Origin: Terriglobus tenax
GTDB lineage: Bacteria > Acidobacteriota > Terriglobia > Terriglobales > Acidobacteriaceae
Direction: 5' to 3'
DNA length: 64,000 nt
Assembly: GCF_025685395.1 (NCBI RefSeq)
Contig: NZ_JAGSYA010000004.1
Location: forward strand, 1,922,001-1,986,000
Position 1 is the first letter of the stretch. Every line of letters starts with the position of its first letter. Below are positions 32,177 to 40,788 of this stretch, piece by piece. Position numbers and translations under genes: made by a program. A model generated the notes under the pieces. That model worked only from the letters and a program-made list of their open reading frames with translations. It was not told the DNA's origin and searched no databases.

Positions 32177-32824
32177 CTACTTCCGTGCCGCTCGTTTTCC
32201 TTTACGACGAATCGATTTCTCCGGGAAGAGCCCGTCGAAAACCTCCGCGAGCAGTCTCTTAATTTCTTTCCGGCTGAGCACGTCAGGCTGAAACTGCATG
32301 GCCAGAACCAGCCCGCTCTTGATGGCGCTCAACGCCAGCACGCGACTTTCCACACGCGATCGTCCCGGCTCATTGGCGATACCAAACTCCCGCGTAACGT
32401 TTCCCGTGGGATACATCTGTCGGTAGCTTTCGCGCAAATCCTCAACCGATTCCGTGTGCCGCAAGGCATACAGCTTCATCTCAAGATCCAGCAGGGCCGT
32501 TTCTACATACAGGCTGTCGGCATAGTACCTGCGCAACGCAGCCAGTCTTCCCTCAAAATCATCCTGCGCGCTATCAGCCACCAGTTCCTGAAACTCCTGC
32601 ACGGCCTGACGGATGCGATTGGTCTGCAGCGCGAAGAACAATTGCTCCTTGGTCTTGTACTGCGCGTACACGGCACCGCGCGTACGCCCGGACTCCCGGG
32701 CGATCTCATCAATCTGGGCGCGCTCAAACCCATCGCGCGCAAAGATCGTCTCTGCCGCCTGCAGCAGCGCTGCGCGTGTCGTTTCGCTCTTGATCTGGTG
32801 TTTATTCCGTGTCGAACTCTTCAT
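32177..32824 (-). CDS. TetR-family transcriptional regulator
   Basis: 215 residues from MKSSTRNK; an in-frame start at 32890 is rejected because it adds a stretch without character. The DNA-binding domain is AALLQAAETIFARDGFERAQ, IDEIARESGRTRGAVYAQYK (helix-turn-helix) and TKEQLFFALQ. The C-terminal ligand domain is divergent, with a basic end KSIRRKGKRAARK. It is directly upstream of the GH79-like gene. The ligand is unknown. Confidence 0.88.
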   Translation of the reverse strand: MKSSTRNKHQIKSETTRAALLQAAETIFARDGFERAQIDEIARESGRTRGAVYAQYKTKEQLFFALQTNRIRQAVQEFQELVADSAQDDFEGRLAALRRYYADSLYVETALLDLEMKLYALRHTESVEDLRESYRQMYPTGNVTREFGIANEPGRSRVESRVLALSAIKSGLVLAMQFQPDVLSRKEIKRLLAEVFDGLFPEKSIRRKGKRAARK

Positions 32825-32826
32825 CC

Positions 32827-32846
32827 ACGTGATCCTACGTGATCCT
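32827..32846. repeat. Tandem 10-base repeat at the TetR start
   Basis: ACGTGATCCT occurs twice in direct tandem, three bases upstream of the TetR start codon (read on the minus strand as AGGATCACGT twice). It may serve as SD (AGGA) and as autoregulatory site. Confidence 0.4.
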
Positions 32847-32894
32847 CCGACCCGCCGGAAAGAGTATGGATCACGATTAGGACCTCGCAAACCG

Positions 32895-32931
32895 GCAAAA
32901 AATAGGCCGGGCGCATGCGCACGCCCGGCCT
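32895..32931 (-). terminator. Terminator after the Oar receptor gene
   Basis: On the minus strand AGGCCGGGCG and CGCCCGGCCT pair around an 8-base loop and are followed by ATTTTTTGCC. It ends the receptor transcript 15 bases after the stop codon. Confidence 0.9.
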
Positions 32932-32945
32932 CGAATGGGAGGGAG

Positions 32946-35900
32946 TTAGAACAGGATTTTCAACCCGAACTGCGTGTTGAAAGGTTCACCGGCGCCGATA
33001 CCAGGAGCTCCGTTGTAATCGCCGATAGTGTCATACAGGCTGAAGCTTCCGCCGACCGTGCTGCTGGGCGGAGCATAGTTGATGCGGTTGAAGAGGTTGA
33101 ACATCTCCACCCGGAACTGCACCGTCATCAGCTCCTTGATCTTCGTGTTCTTGAAGACCGAGAAGTCGACGTCGGAGTAACCGGGGCCGTAGTAGGCGTT
33201 CCGTCGCGTGGTGCCGAAGTGGCCGGCCGCCGCATCCGTAAAGGCGGAAGGATCCAGCCAGCTCGCTCCAGGCTTCTGCCCCTGGAAACCTTTCTTCGGA
33301 TCGCCAATCTGCACCGCGCGATCGTTGCCTTCGTTCGTTCCGCTGATGTCGCCGGAAGCGTGCACCGTAAAGGGCTGGCCGCCGTGGAAGCTGAACAAGG
33401 AGTTCAACTGCCATCCATGCGTCAGCTCTTTCGGACCCCAGGAAGAGCCCGGGATCTCGTAGCCCATAAGGGCGGTGAGCGTATTGCGGGTGTCAAAGTC
33501 GCTGTTGCCGTAGTCGCCTTTGAAGTTGAAGTTGTCCTGCGGCAGGCTGCCGCGGTAGGCCGTCACTTCGTCCAGGTTATGGCTCCAGGTGTAGGCCGCC
33601 TGCGTCATCAATCCATGCCAGCGGGAGATGCGAAGCTGCGCCTGCAGAGCGTTGTAGTTTGAGGTGCCAATGCTCTCAATCTGGTTGATGTTGCCGTACT
33701 GCGGATAGCTGGTGCTGTACGGCAACGATGAGGCTCCGGCGGAAACGTTGAGCTGGTTCAGATCAAGCAGGCTCAGCAGGCGACGGCCTTCGCTGCCAAC
33801 ATACCCAAGCTGCGCGATCATGTTAGCGCCAAGCGTGCGCTCAATGTTCAGGCTGTAGTTCTGGTTGTACGGTGTGCGGAAGTTACGGTCAACCGAGAAG
33901 ACACCGCATGGACTGGAAGAGGAGCATGGGTAGCTGATTGTCGAAGGAAAGATCGCCTGTCCTGCAACGATAGTGGTTTTGCCGGGCTGGACCGTCGGGT
34001 CAATCGGAATCGCCTTCCCGGCGGCGCTGATGGTGTACACCGGGTTCGGACCGGCAGGGTTGCCTTCCACGCCATTCGGCGCCTGGTTGCCGGGACGGTT
34101 GTCGAGGAAGGGATTCAGGTTCGGCGTGTCGAAGTAGAAGCCATAGCCAATGCGAACGACCGTCTTCTCGTCGAGACCATAGGTCATGCCCACGCGCGGA
34201 CTGAAGTTCTTGTAGTACTGCTGATAGAGCGAGCTGATCTGGTTGCCCTGAAATGCAATGCCATTGAAAGAGGTAAGCTCCGGGCGAAAGACCGAGAGGT
34301 CTTTGTTGCTGTTGTGCAGCGGTCCGACATAGTCATAGCGAAGGCCATAGTTGATGGTGATTTTGCGTGAGAGCTGCCAGGAGTCTCCGGCATTCAATTC
34401 CCACGTGTTGACGAAGACCTGGCGCTCCGGATCGCCAATGGCGATGGAGGCAGCCGAGGTGTAGCCTGCCAGAAAGTCTGCCAGCGCGCCCGCCTGGCCG
34501 GAGACGCCAATACGCGTTCCATCAAAGGTGAACGAACCGACCGAGTGCCGCTTGTAGAACTCATCCAGCTGCGCCTGGCGGAACTCCCCGCCAAGGCGGA
34601 TCTGGTGCTTGCCCTTCACCCAGCTCAACTGGTCGGTCAAGTGGCCGGTGATATCGTTGCGGCCTTCGGGCGGCGTCATACCGACAGGATCGAAGCCGGT
34701 AATGGTGATGTTGGGTGCATTGGTAAAGCTGGCTCCGGTATTGAAGCCCAGCGACTGCACGTTGAAGTTGGTATTCGCATCGTTGAAGACCTGGTTGAAG
34801 TAGTTCACACCCACCAGCAGCTGGTTTGAGATGGACGGCGTCACCATGCGGTTATAGACAAGGGCGATGTTCTGTACATGGATCGGCGCAACTTCGAAGT
34901 AGTCGTACAGCTGCGATCCCACGGGAGCGACCTGGTTGCCCTGTCCTACAAACCAGTGCGCGCTCAGGCTGTCCTTGTCCGTGATGTGGTAATCCACCTT
35001 GCCCAGGCCGTTATAGCTGTAACCGAACTCCGGGACACTGGAGTGGAAGTTATTCACCACACCGGCCGTATCTGCGGAGAGGTTGCCGCCGGCCCAGAGT
35101 GTGTTCAGCACATTCTGCATGGTGGTGTTGACCGGGATATTGTGCGCGGCCAGAATCGCCTTGGCCTGATTCTGCCAGCCGACCGAAGGCTCAGTCGCCG
35201 TACCCGATTCACCAATCACAAAGCGCTGCTTCTCAAAGGTGAGGAAGGCGAAGAGCTTGTCCTTCAGAAGCGGAGCTCCCACGGAGAAGCCGACGTTATA
35301 GTTCCGCACCTTCTGCTTGGTATCGCTGAAAGGACTCTTCGCTCCAAACAGCTCATTGCGATTGAAGTAATACGCCGACCCGTGCAGCCGATTTGTGCCT
35401 GATTTGAGTGTCAGGTTAATGGTGCCACCCGGGTTACGTCCACCCTCAGGGCCAGCCTGCGTTTGCGCGGAGAACTGCTCCACTGCATCGATCGGCAGCA
35501 CGATACCGGCAATACCGGAGACGCCGCCCTGGTTCACCGCCGGTACGTTATGCCACAGGTCGTTGTTGTCCACACCGTCAATCTGCCAGTTCATCTGGTT
35601 GGCGCGGGTTCCGTTCAGTGATCCGTATCCGCCGCCGGTATAGCCGGCGAAACCAGGTGTCAGCTGAATCATCTGCGTGAAATCGCGGCCATTCAATGGC
35701 ATGTCCGCAACCGTCTTCGACTCCAACACGATGTTTTGCGTGACCGTTGTCGTATCCAGCGTAATGTCAGAAGCCTGCACCTCCACCATCTGCATCGCCG
35801 AGGCGAAAAGCTTGATGGAAGGCAAGGAATAGATCACACCGGCAGAGACGGGAATCTTATTAAATTTCGCGGTGCTGAAACCGGAGTGAGTTGCCGTCAA

Positions 35901-36164
35901 GGTGTAGGCGCCAAGCGGCAGATCGTTGAAGAGAAAGGTTCCCGCGCTTGAGGTGACGGTGCTGTAGTTACTCTGGGTAGCTTCGTTGATCAGTGTGACG
36001 GTTGCTCCAGCGATTGTGGCCCCGGTAGGATCGGCGACCTCGCCATTGATACCTCCGCGGAATGTTTGTGAGGAAAGCGGAGCGACGGTAAAGAGAAAGA
36101 GCGCTGTAAGTGTGAGTAGAAGAAAGGATTTCGGAAAACGGATACACGACTGCCAGAACGTCAT
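32946..36164 (-). CDS. Oar-like TonB-dependent receptor with carboxypeptidase-regulatory-like domain
   Basis: 1072 residues from the ATG at 36164 (GGAGGA five bases upstream); an upstream ATG at 36209 is rejected. Signal peptide to about residue 33 (LLLTLTALFLFTVAPLSSQ). Residues about 38-120 are a transthyretin-like domain (GGINGEVADPTGATIAGATV), then a plug (MPLNGRDFTQMIQLTPG, NQMNWQIDGVDNNDLWHN) and a long beta-barrel, ending with FNTQFGLKILF with the expected C-terminal Phe. Such outer-membrane receptors probably bind large glycans or peptides for TonB-driven uptake. GH92 lies upstream on the same strand, 388 bases away. Confidence 0.92.
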   Translation of the reverse strand: MTFWQSCIRFPKSFLLLTLTALFLFTVAPLSSQTFRGGINGEVADPTGATIAGATVTLINEATQSNYSTVTSSAGTFLFNDLPLGAYTLTATHSGFSTAKFNKIPVSAGVIYSLPSIKLFASAMQMVEVQASDITLDTTTVTQNIVLESKTVADMPLNGRDFTQMIQLTPGFAGYTGGGYGSLNGTRANQMNWQIDGVDNNDLWHNVPAVNQGGVSGIAGIVLPIDAVEQFSAQTQAGPEGGRNPGGTINLTLKSGTNRLHGSAYYFNRNELFGAKSPFSDTKQKVRNYNVGFSVGAPLLKDKLFAFLTFEKQRFVIGESGTATEPSVGWQNQAKAILAAHNIPVNTTMQNVLNTLWAGGNLSADTAGVVNNFHSSVPEFGYSYNGLGKVDYHITDKDSLSAHWFVGQGNQVAPVGSQLYDYFEVAPIHVQNIALVYNRMVTPSISNQLLVGVNYFNQVFNDANTNFNVQSLGFNTGASFTNAPNITITGFDPVGMTPPEGRNDITGHLTDQLSWVKGKHQIRLGGEFRQAQLDEFYKRHSVGSFTFDGTRIGVSGQAGALADFLAGYTSAASIAIGDPERQVFVNTWELNAGDSWQLSRKITINYGLRYDYVGPLHNSNKDLSVFRPELTSFNGIAFQGNQISSLYQQYYKNFSPRVGMTYGLDEKTVVRIGYGFYFDTPNLNPFLDNRPGNQAPNGVEGNPAGPNPVYTISAAGKAIPIDPTVQPGKTTIVAGQAIFPSTISYPCSSSSPCGVFSVDRNFRTPYNQNYSLNIERTLGANMIAQLGYVGSEGRRLLSLLDLNQLNVSAGASSLPYSTSYPQYGNINQIESIGTSNYNALQAQLRISRWHGLMTQAAYTWSHNLDEVTAYRGSLPQDNFNFKGDYGNSDFDTRNTLTALMGYEIPGSSWGPKELTHGWQLNSLFSFHGGQPFTVHASGDISGTNEGNDRAVQIGDPKKGFQGQKPGASWLDPSAFTDAAAGHFGTTRRNAYYGPGYSDVDFSVFKNTKIKELMTVQFRVEMFNLFNRINYAPPSSTVGGSFSLYDTIGDYNGAPGIGAGEPFNTQFGLKILF

Positions 36165-36552
36165 GATGCTCCTCCGTGCAGATACAGATATGGGGCGGCG
36201 TGTCGGCACAATGCGACCGCAACCTGCTTGTTTTTCTTGGAAAAAGACGAGTTCCTGCGTGGTGCTATTTCAACGATTGACACAGGCTCCTGGCGGAAGC
36301 CCCTTCTAAAGGAAAGACAACAATCGTATGAGGATGGCCAGAACGCCCCAGGCTTCATGAGCCGGGGTCATCATTTGATGAGATATTCACTCATCTCCAG
36401 CATTCGCGCAACATAAATTTACGACCCATTTATTTCGCCGGCAAGAAAGATGACTAAGCGGGCAGTCCAACAGCAGGTAACTTCCCCCGCGCCTTGTCCG
36501 TCGGTTATGGTCTGAGCCTGCGGTGTCCTGTCGCATTCTGAACCAGCAGTAG
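36165..36552. other. Upstream region of the Oar receptor, no gene
   Basis: The 388-base gap between the GH92 stop and the receptor start holds no supported ORF. It has an AT-richer part near 36400-36440 and an inverted repeat GATGAG-N7-CTCATC at 36377-36395 that may be an operator. No clear terminator for GH92 is seen. Confidence 0.5.
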
Positions 36553-38814
36553 CTACCGGACTGCCGCTGCTGCCCGATACTGGCTTGCCCACTGCGACGG
36601 CTTCGGCCCCATCACGAATTGCACTGTCGCACCGCTCTGAATCTGTTCCCACGTCAGCACCGGCTGCGTCAGCGGCTTGCCATTGATCGTGGCTAACTGG
36701 ATGTACTTGTTCTCCGTGGAGTTATTCACCGCGTCCACCGTAAAGGTTTTGCCATTCGCAAGTTTCAGGCTCATATGGCGGTACAGCGGCGACCCGATCA
36801 TGTACTCGCCGCTGGCTGCATTCACCGGGTAGAAGCCCATGGCCGTGAAGATAAACCACGACGACATCTGCCCGCAGTCATCATCTCCAATCAAGCCAGC
36901 CGGGCCGGTCTTGTAGTGGTCGGCCGCAATCTGGCGGACGCGTTCCTGCGTTTTCCATGGTTGCCCGGCAAAGTCATACAGGTAGCCGTAGTGATGACTG
37001 GGTTCGTTGTTGTGGTCGTTGTGGCCGCCGGCGAAGTGCGCGTCCAGATACTTCGTGTAGTTTTCCGCGCCGCCCATCAACTCCATCAATCCGGCCTGAT
37101 CGTGAAACACACCCCAGGTGTAGACCCAGGCATCACCCTCGGTCCATCCGGCAAGCGTGCGATTGGTATTGGTGTCGCCGCCTTCGCCGCCGCTGATCGG
37201 CGCCCAGCTTCCGTCGCTGCGCTTGCCGTTCATCAGGTGCAGTGCGGGATTGTAGAGATGACGCGCATTCAGTGAGCGCTGCATCAGCTCCTTGTATTCC
37301 TTGTCCTTGCCAAGGGCCTTCGCGATCTGCGCGACGCACCAGTCATCGTAGCTGTCTTCAATGGTGCGGCTGGCGGCCTCGTCAATCTTGTCGGTCGGAA
37401 TGTAACCGAGCGTCTTGTAATACGTCAGCCCCGCGCGAGCCTCATACGGAGTCTTCTCTTCGCGGTCGAGCCAGCGGCGCGTCGTATCGCCATCCGGAGG
37501 AACCGTCGCGTCTTTCCACGCAGCCTGCCATGCCAGCTCACGATCGAAGCCGTGGAAGCCCTTGCGCATGGCCTCGGCTACCAGTGAGTCCGCATGCGTT
37601 CCGATCATGATGTTGGTGTAGCTGAGGTTCGGCCACTTGGGCATCCAGCCGCCTTCCTTGTAATCGTTCAGCAGGGCCGTCACCATGCCGTCGATATGCT
37701 CCGGAGCTGTCAGTGTCAGCCAGCTCCACTCCGCGCGGAAGGTATCCCAGATGGAGTAGGCCGTGTAGCTGGTACCCTCGTGCACCGTGTCGTCAAAGCC
37801 CGAATAGTAACGATCGCCCTCCGTCATGATGCGCGGAAACAACTGCGAGCGATAGAAGGCCGTGTACAGCCGTACCTTGTCATCGTCACTTGCGCCCTGC
37901 ACCTGCAGGTGCGCCAGCTTCTGCTGCCACATCGCATGCAGCTTCTTCTGCAATCTATCGAAATCCCACGTTGGCATCTCGGCCTTCAGGTTCGCGCGCG
38001 CCTGCTCCAGGCTGATGAACGAGGTACCGACGCGAAGCTCCACCATCTCACCCGGAGCGAACTCAACATACGCACCGCGATACTCCTTCGCATCCTTGCC
38101 GTAGGTATTGCCCATCTTCGGCAGCTTGCGGAACTGCACGACGAAGTATCCCTTGAAGTTGGGCAGCGCCGCGGCTCCTGCATTCGGCATGCTGCCGGGA
38201 CCAAGGTGCGCGTCCATGCGATGCGGATTCCATCCGGTGATCTCACCCGTGGCAACATCGACCGCGGCCCATCCATTGATGCCTGGCCGGGATGCTTCTA
38301 CAAGAATGCGAGCCGCCCCCTTCGCGGGGAAACGGAAGCGCATCATGCCGCAGCGTTCGGTAGCGGTCATCTCGCCCTTCAGGGATTGCCCTTCGCCCGC
38401 ATCCAGCGTCACCGTGTATACATCCGGATGTGACTGTTCGTCCTCGTGGCGAAACTTCATCGCCCGCGTCTCCGGGGTGGTGCGCAGCGCATCCCCTACC
38501 TGCGGAATCACGGTGACATAGCCAAAGTCGCCCATCCACATGGCAGGCTGGTGTGTGCCCATAAAGCCGGACATCGTCGTGTCATGCCACTCGTACGACA
38601 ACACGCTGATCTTGTTCTGCCGCGTCTGCGGAATCCATCCGGTCATGGCGAACGGAGGTTCCACCAGCGGCAGCGTGCGGCCATAGCCTTCCGCTGTCTT
38701 CTCGCTGCCAATCAACGGATCAACATACCGCACCAGGTCAGACGATGCGGTCTTAACTTGCGCGGCGAGGGGAAGAGGAGCAAGGGTCAGGGCGGCGACG
38801 AGGAGGGTACGCAT
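36553..38814 (-). CDS. GH92 alpha-mannosidase, exported
   Basis: 753 residues from MRTLLVAALTLAPLPLAAQ, which is a clean signal peptide; upstream in-frame starts add unconserved sequence. The family marks are DPLIGSEKT near the mature start, FSGFDDTVHE-like, YSIWDTFRAEWSWLTLTAPEH, TEGDAWVYTW, HHYGYLYDFAGQPWKTQ and GDDDCGQMSSWFIFTAMGFYPV with the catalytic acid region. GH92 enzymes are calcium-dependent exo-acting alpha-mannosidases (mostly 1,2-linkages) that trim N-glycans or yeast mannan. Next to an Oar receptor this suggests use of mannose-containing glycans. Confidence 0.93.
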   Translation of the reverse strand: MRTLLVAALTLAPLPLAAQVKTASSDLVRYVDPLIGSEKTAEGYGRTLPLVEPPFAMTGWIPQTRQNKISVLSYEWHDTTMSGFMGTHQPAMWMGDFGYVTVIPQVGDALRTTPETRAMKFRHEDEQSHPDVYTVTLDAGEGQSLKGEMTATERCGMMRFRFPAKGAARILVEASRPGINGWAAVDVATGEITGWNPHRMDAHLGPGSMPNAGAAALPNFKGYFVVQFRKLPKMGNTYGKDAKEYRGAYVEFAPGEMVELRVGTSFISLEQARANLKAEMPTWDFDRLQKKLHAMWQQKLAHLQVQGASDDDKVRLYTAFYRSQLFPRIMTEGDRYYSGFDDTVHEGTSYTAYSIWDTFRAEWSWLTLTAPEHIDGMVTALLNDYKEGGWMPKWPNLSYTNIMIGTHADSLVAEAMRKGFHGFDRELAWQAAWKDATVPPDGDTTRRWLDREEKTPYEARAGLTYYKTLGYIPTDKIDEAASRTIEDSYDDWCVAQIAKALGKDKEYKELMQRSLNARHLYNPALHLMNGKRSDGSWAPISGGEGGDTNTNRTLAGWTEGDAWVYTWGVFHDQAGLMELMGGAENYTKYLDAHFAGGHNDHNNEPSHHYGYLYDFAGQPWKTQERVRQIAADHYKTGPAGLIGDDDCGQMSSWFIFTAMGFYPVNAASGEYMIGSPLYRHMSLKLANGKTFTVDAVNNSTENKYIQLATINGKPLTQPVLTWEQIQSGATVQFVMGPKPSQWASQYRAAAAVR

Positions 38815-38930
38815 GGCAGGAAAAGTATAGCCACGAGTTTGCATCTCTTGCTTATCAAGCAACTCAATCAGCATCCCGGTTACACTCGACGCACAGACAT
38901 TTGCACCGCAGAACCAAAAGGAAACCTGAC

Positions 38931-39398
38931 ATGACACGCCGCTCCTGGATCTTCCGCCTCAGCTCTCTGCTCCTGCTTCCCACCGCCGGCCTGCTGGCCC
39001 AGGCTGCGGCACCCGCACCTGCCACCACGCCGAACCTGCCCACGCAGCGTGTGCTGATTCATGTGCACTCCGACAAACCCGAAGACTGGAACGCCGCCGT
39101 CAAGAAAGCGAACGAGCTGATGAGCTCCGCCGCCAAGCCCTATGACACCCGCGTTGAGATTCTGGCCACCGGCGATGGCCTGAAGCTGATTGACAAGAAC
39201 AACGCCCTCTCAAGCGAAGTTACACAGTCCATCGGCAAGGACGTCAGCTTCGTTGCCTGCCACGCTTCCATGCGTGCCAACAAGGTGGCGGATAACCAGC
39301 TCACCACCGGAGTCGGAATCGTGCCCAGCGGCGGCCGCGAGATTGCCGCCCGCAAGGCCGAGGGCTGGACCGTACTGGATGACAAGTCCATCAAGTAG
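38931..39398 (+). CDS. Exported DsrE-like protein
   Basis: 155 residues. SD AAAAGGAAA before ATG at 38931. Signal peptide to about residue 25 (LLLLPTAGLLAQ). QRVLIHVHSDKPEDWNAAVKKANEL, RVEILATGDGLKLIDKNN and DVSFVACHASMRANKVAD match the DsrE/DsrF-like fold; the Cys in VACHASM sits where the family's conserved Cys can be. These are small sulfur-relay-like proteins, but the exported version has no assigned role. It is divergent from GH92. Confidence 0.8.
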   Translation: MTRRSWIFRLSSLLLLPTAGLLAQAAAPAPATTPNLPTQRVLIHVHSDKPEDWNAAVKKANELMSSAAKPYDTRVEILATGDGLKLIDKNNALSSEVTQSIGKDVSFVACHASMRANKVADNQLTTGVGIVPSGGREIAARKAEGWTVLDDKSIK

Positions 39399-39420
39399 AT
39401 GGATGGTTGGATAGTAAAAG

Positions 39421-39452
39421 CAAAAGGCCCGGAGATAATCCCGGCCTTTTGC
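39421..39452. terminator. Hairpin between convergent genes
   Basis: CAAAAGGCCCGG and CCGGCCTTTTG form a stem, with TTTTG on each side, between the DsrE-like gene and the convergent phosphodiesterase gene. It could terminate both. Confidence 0.65.
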
Positions 39453-39468
39453 TTTGTGGCCCGAGGCC

Positions 39469-40743
39469 TTATCTTCGCGCGTGTTTTAGTACAACGGGTG
39501 AGCCGTCGTTCTTCGCGGGCTTCAGCCCCAGCAGGCCGCACACAAAGTCGTACACGTTCACATTCTCAAAGCTGGGTAACTGGACACCGCGCCTGATGTC
39601 CGGCCCCTCGGCGTAAAAGCTTGCCTTCATCTCCGGCATCGTCGCCACATCGAAGCCATGCTCCCCCGGACCGTCGTGAATCACCGTGTCCTTGGGACGT
39701 GCGGGATCGACCATGGTGCGGAAGGGATAGGCCTGCTTCCAGATGATCACCGGATCGCCGATGCGCGGATTGCTGTTGAAGTGCAGACGCGCGGGCACGT
39801 CCTTGCGGCGGTAGACCTCGTACCGGTCGTCATGCAGCGCCTTCAACGACTCATACGCTTTCTCGCTCGCGGCATCGTCGGCGCCGTACATGTGCGCCTC
39901 CGGCCCGGGTTTTACGCTCGACAGGTCAGCATCCTTGTTCAGTTCCACCCAGTGGCGGTCCTTGAAGGCGATGCCTCCATGGTCTGAGACCACGATCAGA
40001 TCCACCGGCAGCTTCGTCGCCTTCAGCTTCTGTCGCAGATCTCCGATCAGCGCGTCCAGGTGATGCACGGCCGCATCCAGCTCCGGCGAATCCGGTCCGT
40101 GGTCATGCGCGGCGTGATCGACGTTGGAGTAGTAGAGCGTGATGAAGTGCGGGCGCTGGGCTGCGGGCAACTTCAGCCAGGACACTACCTGGTCCACGCG
40201 TTTGGCATCGTCATACTTGTCGTCAAACGGAACCCAGTAGTCCGGACGCATGCCATCGATCTTCGCGTCCGCGCCGGCCCAGAAGAAAGTCGCCGCGCGC
40301 ATGCCCTGCTTCTGCGCCAGCACCCACAGCGGAGTTCCGCCGTACCAGCTGCCGTCTTTGCTGGACGGCCCGTTGTAGGAGTACTCCTCATAGCCGCGCG
40401 CGGGGTCCAAAAACTTGTTGCTCACAATGCCGTGATGTTCCGGATAAAGCCCGGTCACCAGGGTGTAGTGATTGGGAAAGGTAAGCGTGGGGTAGGACGG
40501 AATCATGCCATCCGGAGTGGACGCACCGTCCTGCGCCATCTGCAGCAGGTTGCTGGCGCGGTGCAGCTTCGCGTAGTCATAGCGGAAACCATCGAGCGAG
40601 ACCAGCACCACGTAATGGGCCCGGCGCGCTTTGCCGGAGTTCAGCGCGCCAGGCTCATGTTGAACCGGAGCAATATCCTGCGCCAGCGCGCTTGTGCAAA
40701 CGCATGCCAGAACCGCAATCCGCAACCATTGCCAACGAATCAT
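39469..40743 (-). CDS. Exported nucleotide pyrophosphatase/phosphodiesterase (alkaline phosphatase superfamily)
   Basis: 424 residues from MIRWQWLRIAVLACVCTSALA, a signal peptide. NPP marks: VSLDGFRYDY (first Asp), the nucleophile Thr in SYPTLTFPNHYTLVTGLYPEHHGI, DHAAHDHGPDS, VVSDHGG and GEHGFD metal ligands. NPPs split phosphodiester or pyrophosphate bonds in nucleotides or lipids, in the periplasm. It lies 45 bases downstream of homoserine dehydrogenase on the same strand; the link to purine recycling in this locus is suggestive only. Confidence 0.9.
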   Translation of the reverse strand: MIRWQWLRIAVLACVCTSALAQDIAPVQHEPGALNSGKARRAHYVVLVSLDGFRYDYAKLHRASNLLQMAQDGASTPDGMIPSYPTLTFPNHYTLVTGLYPEHHGIVSNKFLDPARGYEEYSYNGPSSKDGSWYGGTPLWVLAQKQGMRAATFFWAGADAKIDGMRPDYWVPFDDKYDDAKRVDQVVSWLKLPAAQRPHFITLYYSNVDHAAHDHGPDSPELDAAVHHLDALIGDLRQKLKATKLPVDLIVVSDHGGIAFKDRHWVELNKDADLSSVKPGPEAHMYGADDAASEKAYESLKALHDDRYEVYRRKDVPARLHFNSNPRIGDPVIIWKQAYPFRTMVDPARPKDTVIHDGPGEHGFDVATMPEMKASFYAEGPDIRRGVQLPSFENVNVYDFVCGLLGLKPAKNDGSPVVLKHARR

Positions 40744-40788
40744 GCTCCCCCACAAGCCTGCGCGCGGCGCCTCCGCTGCATGCAATGC

